DNA of 64,000 nt from positions 141,667,725-141,731,724 of the forward strand of contig CM037588.1 of assembly GCA_021018995.1 (NCBI GenBank), given 5' to 3'. The notes under the pieces are model-generated. The model worked only from the letters and a program-made list of their open reading frames with translations. It was not told the origin of the DNA and made no database searches. This DNA is from Chloranthus sessilifolius. Its lineage: Eukaryota; Streptophyta; Magnoliopsida; Chloranthales; Chloranthaceae. The position numbers were made by a program, and so were the translations under genes. Positions 60,367 to 64,000 of the stretch are shown here, piece by piece (within the stretch, counting starts at the first letter, position 1; each line of letters opens with the position of its first letter).

Positions 60367-61692
60367 TCATCTAAAAAAATTATTAAGAAAATTTATTAAC
60401 AATTGATAAGAAATTTCACCTTGGGTTATCTCATTATTTGTCTGGGCATCCTGGGCATTGACCGCATATGCACGTCCTTGAATTTTAGGTCTCGTGGATC
60501 TTATAGGCCTAGGCGTAACGGCTGAAGACACTCCTTCCTTTCTCAACTCCGTGTAATCTCGAATTATGTGCCCCATCTTGCCACATTTGAAACATGCCCC
60601 CATACCACGTCGGCACTCAGAAGTCTTGTGTGACTTCCCACAACGCATACATGTCTCCACAGGCGAAGATGATGTAGCACTTGAAAATCCTTGAGTAATT
60701 GATGCCCCTGATGTGAAGGTAGGACCAGGTGGACGATAAGATCTCGCAGGTGGAGGCAAGGGCGGCCTAGAATAATTACTTTAATTCGGTTGCCTTGGTG
60801 TCGGTACTATGAGCCTTAGTTCCTTATTTGTAGGTTCATAGCTAACCGATCTTCCTTGATTTGTCTTTCCTTTGTTTTGTTGGTCCCGCCATTTGTACAT
60901 GTCCTCGATATCTTTCTCAGCAACAATTGCTTTTCTCATTACAGCCCCATAGGTTTCCAATTCTAACATAGAAATCCTATCCCTTATGTTTGACCTTAGA
61001 CCACATTCAAATTTATTTGCCTTCATTAACTCCATGGCCATACTCTGGGGCTAACCTTGATAATCTAGTGAACGCACCATAGTCTCGTAAGGACATTGCT
61101 CCTTGCTCCAAATTCATGAACTTTACTATCATTTGACTTCTGACCTGTTTGGGAAAGTATTCCTTGTTGAAGACTTTCACAAACTCTTCCCAAGTCCACA
61201 TCCCATTGGGATTCTCCTGTTGTCTAATTCTCATTACGCTCTTCCACCACGGATCAGCTTCACCTTCTAGTTGGAAGGAAGCCCAACTTACTTTCTCTTC
61301 CTTCATACACGGCAATCTCTGAAGAAACTTTTCTATTAGGTTTAGCCATTTCTCCGATTCAAGCGGATCATTTTGGCCATAAAAACTAGGAGGTCTCAAT
61401 CTCCTAAACTCGACGAAGGTTGATGTAGTAGGTAAAATAGGAGGTGGAGGTGGTTGTTGATGATTATTAGCTTGTTCGCAGCTAACAATTCCATTTGTTG
61501 AGCCATAGCATTTGCCACGGCTTCCATGACATGAGCCATTCTCTCACTTTCACTTCTTTCTTGATTTTCCTCCTCTTCAGGAGGGTTCCTCTGGCCAATA
61601 GGGACACGGTTAGAACTCGTGGGAATACCTTCCTCACATCTTACACCTCTTCCCCGACCGCCTCTCGGTCTACCTCTATTTCTTGTAAACAT
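60367..61692 (-). pseudogene. Element A gag
   Basis: Starts MFTRNRGRPRGGRGRGVRCE at 61692. Capsid part (61013-61399): MRPPSFYGQNDPLESEKWL, WASFQLEGEADPWWKSV, FNKEYFPKQVRSQMIVKF, the signature of the Gypsy gag family. Nucleocapsid CMRCGKSHKTSEC and CFKCGKMGHIIRD at 60560-60650, the last cysteine of the knuckle not seen. Broken. Confidence 0.88.
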
Positions 61693-61813
61693 ACTGCTCT
61701 GTTAACATGAAACAAATGTTTCATTAACAGACGATCCTTATACTCTGACATAAACTAAGAATCTAAGTCTAAGTCTTATCAGAATTTTCTAAAGCCATAG
61801 CTCTGATACCAAC

Positions 61814-63150
61814 TGTGACAGCCCAGATTTTCAAACCCAAAAACACTCACCATCAGATCGCCAATAGGGCGATCCTGGAACTCACAAACACTTGGTACAT
61901 CCACACGAAGCAGAAGTAGAGATGATATCTCTAACTATGCAGATAGAGTCATCATATATACATGGCAAAAGATATTCCAATTCGACAAAATAATAAAATG
62001 ACAGTTCTGTTCTTATGTGAACCATAAGCTTGATTGAACGGAAACGAACCACTGGTGATGAACAATCGTCACCCAAACAGTGGTTCAAAATAACTACTTA
62101 TATATCATTCTAAAATAAATAAAAAGGCCGGACGTACCAAGCCTTATACAAAATCTCAAAAAAATATCTCCCAAAGCCCCCTAAGGGAAACATCCTCTGG
62201 GAGAAGATCTGATTCCTCTTCTGATATGTAATCGGGATCTTCTTCTCAGCCAGAATCCTCAATGCCTATTTCTACATCTGTACCTATGACGTATAGTCAA
62301 AGGGTGAGCTAATATCGAAGCTCAATAGGAGAATATCACTAGCATGCATAACATATTTTAAAGCATAGATTTCATGACTGAATTCAAAGCACATTTCACG
62401 AGTTGAACTTTTAGATGATTGAAATTGAAATAACTGAATTTGAAATACACATACACACATTATTTGGCTCTTATTTCTCAAGTTGCTTACTGACTTTATT
62501 TTCATAGGCTTCTTAGGCTTCAAAATGACTTAATACTTTAACTTAAATAATCTCCTAAGCGTATATAGTATTGGGAGCCACATTAATATCGATGGGAATC
62601 CCCGAACCATCATCGTTCAATGAATAATTTACATGATTGCCAAACCCCTGAGCTACGTTAATAGGGTCACTTGAGCCACAATGCCAAGCCCCTGAGCTAA
62701 GTTAACAGGGTCACTTGTGCTTCACATTGACCGTTGGCCGGTCCACATGTATGGATATCCCGCCGTATCAGATACACAATAGATACACAATTGGGATTCA
62801 TTTCATGGAAACCTCAAGTCATGGTGCCATTCTAACTTATAGTTATTCACCATGTGGTTGATCGGTGTGATTAATTATAACTAGGTTTTTGAGTTTCACA
62901 TGCTTGCTTGTCACATACACACACGTTTTTTTCATCTTCACACAAACTTACTTATCACTTTCACATTCACACATGTTTACTTTCGTACTCATTTTGTTCA
63001 CGCACATCACTTATCATGATCACATGCTTGTCACATACACACGCCGACACATGCTTAATCACATTCACATTATCTACACAATTCATATCGTAATTCATGT
63101 TATTGAATTTCCCCTACCTCTTACAAAGTTCACGCTGAAGAACGCTAAAA
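61814..63150 (-). repeat. Element A 5' LTR segment (1.34 kb)
   Basis: Matches 26998-28305 of the other A LTR. Contains the GGGTGAGCTAATATCGAAGC block at 62301 and CCCTGAGCTA mini-repeats at 62645-62712. The part of the LTR that holds the palindrome array is not represented here. Confidence 0.85.
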
Positions 63151-63760
63151 ATTTGTAGGATTAAGGTTCGGAAAATATAATGTTCTCGTTTCAAGGTTAT
63201 CGATTTATATCTTGAATCCTTTTGTTTTTAGATCTATCATCGAGATCAATTTTGATCGTTAATTGGATAGCGTGACAGTGTCACCTTCGATCAGGCAATG
63301 CTAGTGATGCATGATCTGATCGGTGATGATCAGACGATCTTGAGACCACCATATATGATCTGATCAATGCTAATGATATCGACAACAATTTGCAACGAAT
63401 GATGTCGATCATGGCATGGTAACGATGCAACCTAAGCTCTGATATCACTTTTAGGTCCCATGAAATCTGGACCGTTGATCAATCGCGTGCCGTCACATGA
63501 TCGCCGAGAGAAGCGCCGCTAGGCTGGTGATCGCTTTGATTCATTGTAGATTTCTCACGAGCATCTATTACCCGATCATTGACTTTAGTGCCCTCGGATT
63601 CATTGTAGTGCTATCACCACACATTGCTTTTCTACTCACAAATGGGATGTTAAGCCAATATATATAGACTACTCATATATACTATCAATGTTCAAGGAGA
63701 AATGACCCTCTTTAATTATGTAACGGTTAGTGATTAATTACAATTAAACACATAGTTGTA
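63151..63760 (-). mobile_element. TRIM-like array, right part
   Basis: ATTTGTAGGATTAAGGTTCGG resumes the internal part that stops at 26997. GCTCTGATATCACTTTTAGG at 63436-63455 marks a changed primer-binding-site complement and the start of a fourth LTR. The LTR match is clear to about 63715 and weak to 63760. Confidence 0.7.
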
Positions 63761-64000
63761 ACCGACTAATGCATAATGAGATTCTTAATCTCTATTGATG
63801 AGGTCACATGGTCACATGTACCATCAGAAATAGTGAGCTAATCACGCCTTAAAATTAATTTGGAGTCTTTTTTCTTCATTTTGTGTGCCCAATAGGTTTA
63901 GATTGGTTTAGTCTTTGTTGAGGTTCGTTTGAATTGGGTTCAAGCCAAGATAGACCATGCTCAAGGCCGTTCTAGCCCCATTTTGCATTGCATGTAAGAA
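63761..64000. other. No gene recognised
   Basis: 240 bases to the window end with no recognisable coding or element signature. Confidence 0.4.

Larger units (their letters stand above)
59569..63150 (-). mobile_element. Gypsy element A, 5' half
   Basis: Continues 26998-34749. From right to left: 5' LTR (61814-63150), primer-binding site (GCTCTGATACCA complement at 61799-61810), gag, protease, and the start of reverse transcriptase, cut by element B at 59569. TRIM-like internal sequence resumes at 63151. Broken. Confidence 0.85.

Noticed and set aside
61799-61810. tRNA-Met gene pieces at GCTCTGATACCA sites
   Set aside because: These 12-base matches next to LTRs are primer-binding sites, not tRNA genes.

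Overview
The window is repeat-dense nuclear DNA of a flowering plant. The evidence is fragments of two plant-type genes (a FAB1 phosphatidylinositol-3-phosphate 5-kinase and a G-type lectin S-receptor-like kinase), chromodomain Ty3/Gypsy elements of the Tekay/Del kind, a Ty1/Copia element, a miniature (TRIM-like) LTR element, hAT and CACTA DNA transposons, MITEs and a tRNA-derived SINE. Nothing in it narrows the species. I see no intact host gene.

Layout. 1-6.7 kb: a foldback MITE (5-280), a decayed FAB1 fragment (698-2505), short tandem repeats, a SINE on the minus strand (3650-3845), a MITE holding an A/TA microsatellite (4352-4772), and the right end of a CACTA element (to 6690). 6.7-12.1 kb: the 3' half of a receptor-like kinase pseudogene, cut by the CACTA end on its 5' side and split by a 4.2-kb Copia element that shows only gag (7732-11942). 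12.3-17.35 kb: a small MITE, then a 4.7-kb decayed hAT transposon. 17.4-24.3 kb: a Gypsy LTR, an accessory ORF remnant, and a second copy of the same LTR in inverted orientation. 24.3-27.0 and 63.15-63.76 kb: a tandem array of a miniature LTR element. 27.0-63.15 kb: three Gypsy elements nested in each other, all on the minus strand: A (26998-34749 + 59569-63150) holds B (34750-39333 + 51630-59568), which holds C (39334-51629). By-eye LTR differences fall from about 12-13% (A) through about 10% (B) to 4-5% (C), matching the nesting order. All are broken fossils.

The most interesting pattern is in the Gypsy elements. A and B, and the remnant D at 17-24 kb, carry an additional sense ORF between pol and the 3' LTR. 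The three ORFs are related to each other. Each of the four LTR families (A, B, C, D) has an array of short palindromes at a similar place inside the LTR, but the palindrome differs by family: AAGTCGC-GCGA-GCGACTT in A, GATCGATC in B, TTGCCGCGGCAA in C, AATCGATTAATCGATT in D. In the three families with the extra ORF, the same family-specific palindrome array occurs again a few hundred bases upstream of that ORF. This looks like a shared regulatory architecture with a rapidly changing recognition sequence. A link between the extra protein and the array is only a hypothesis.
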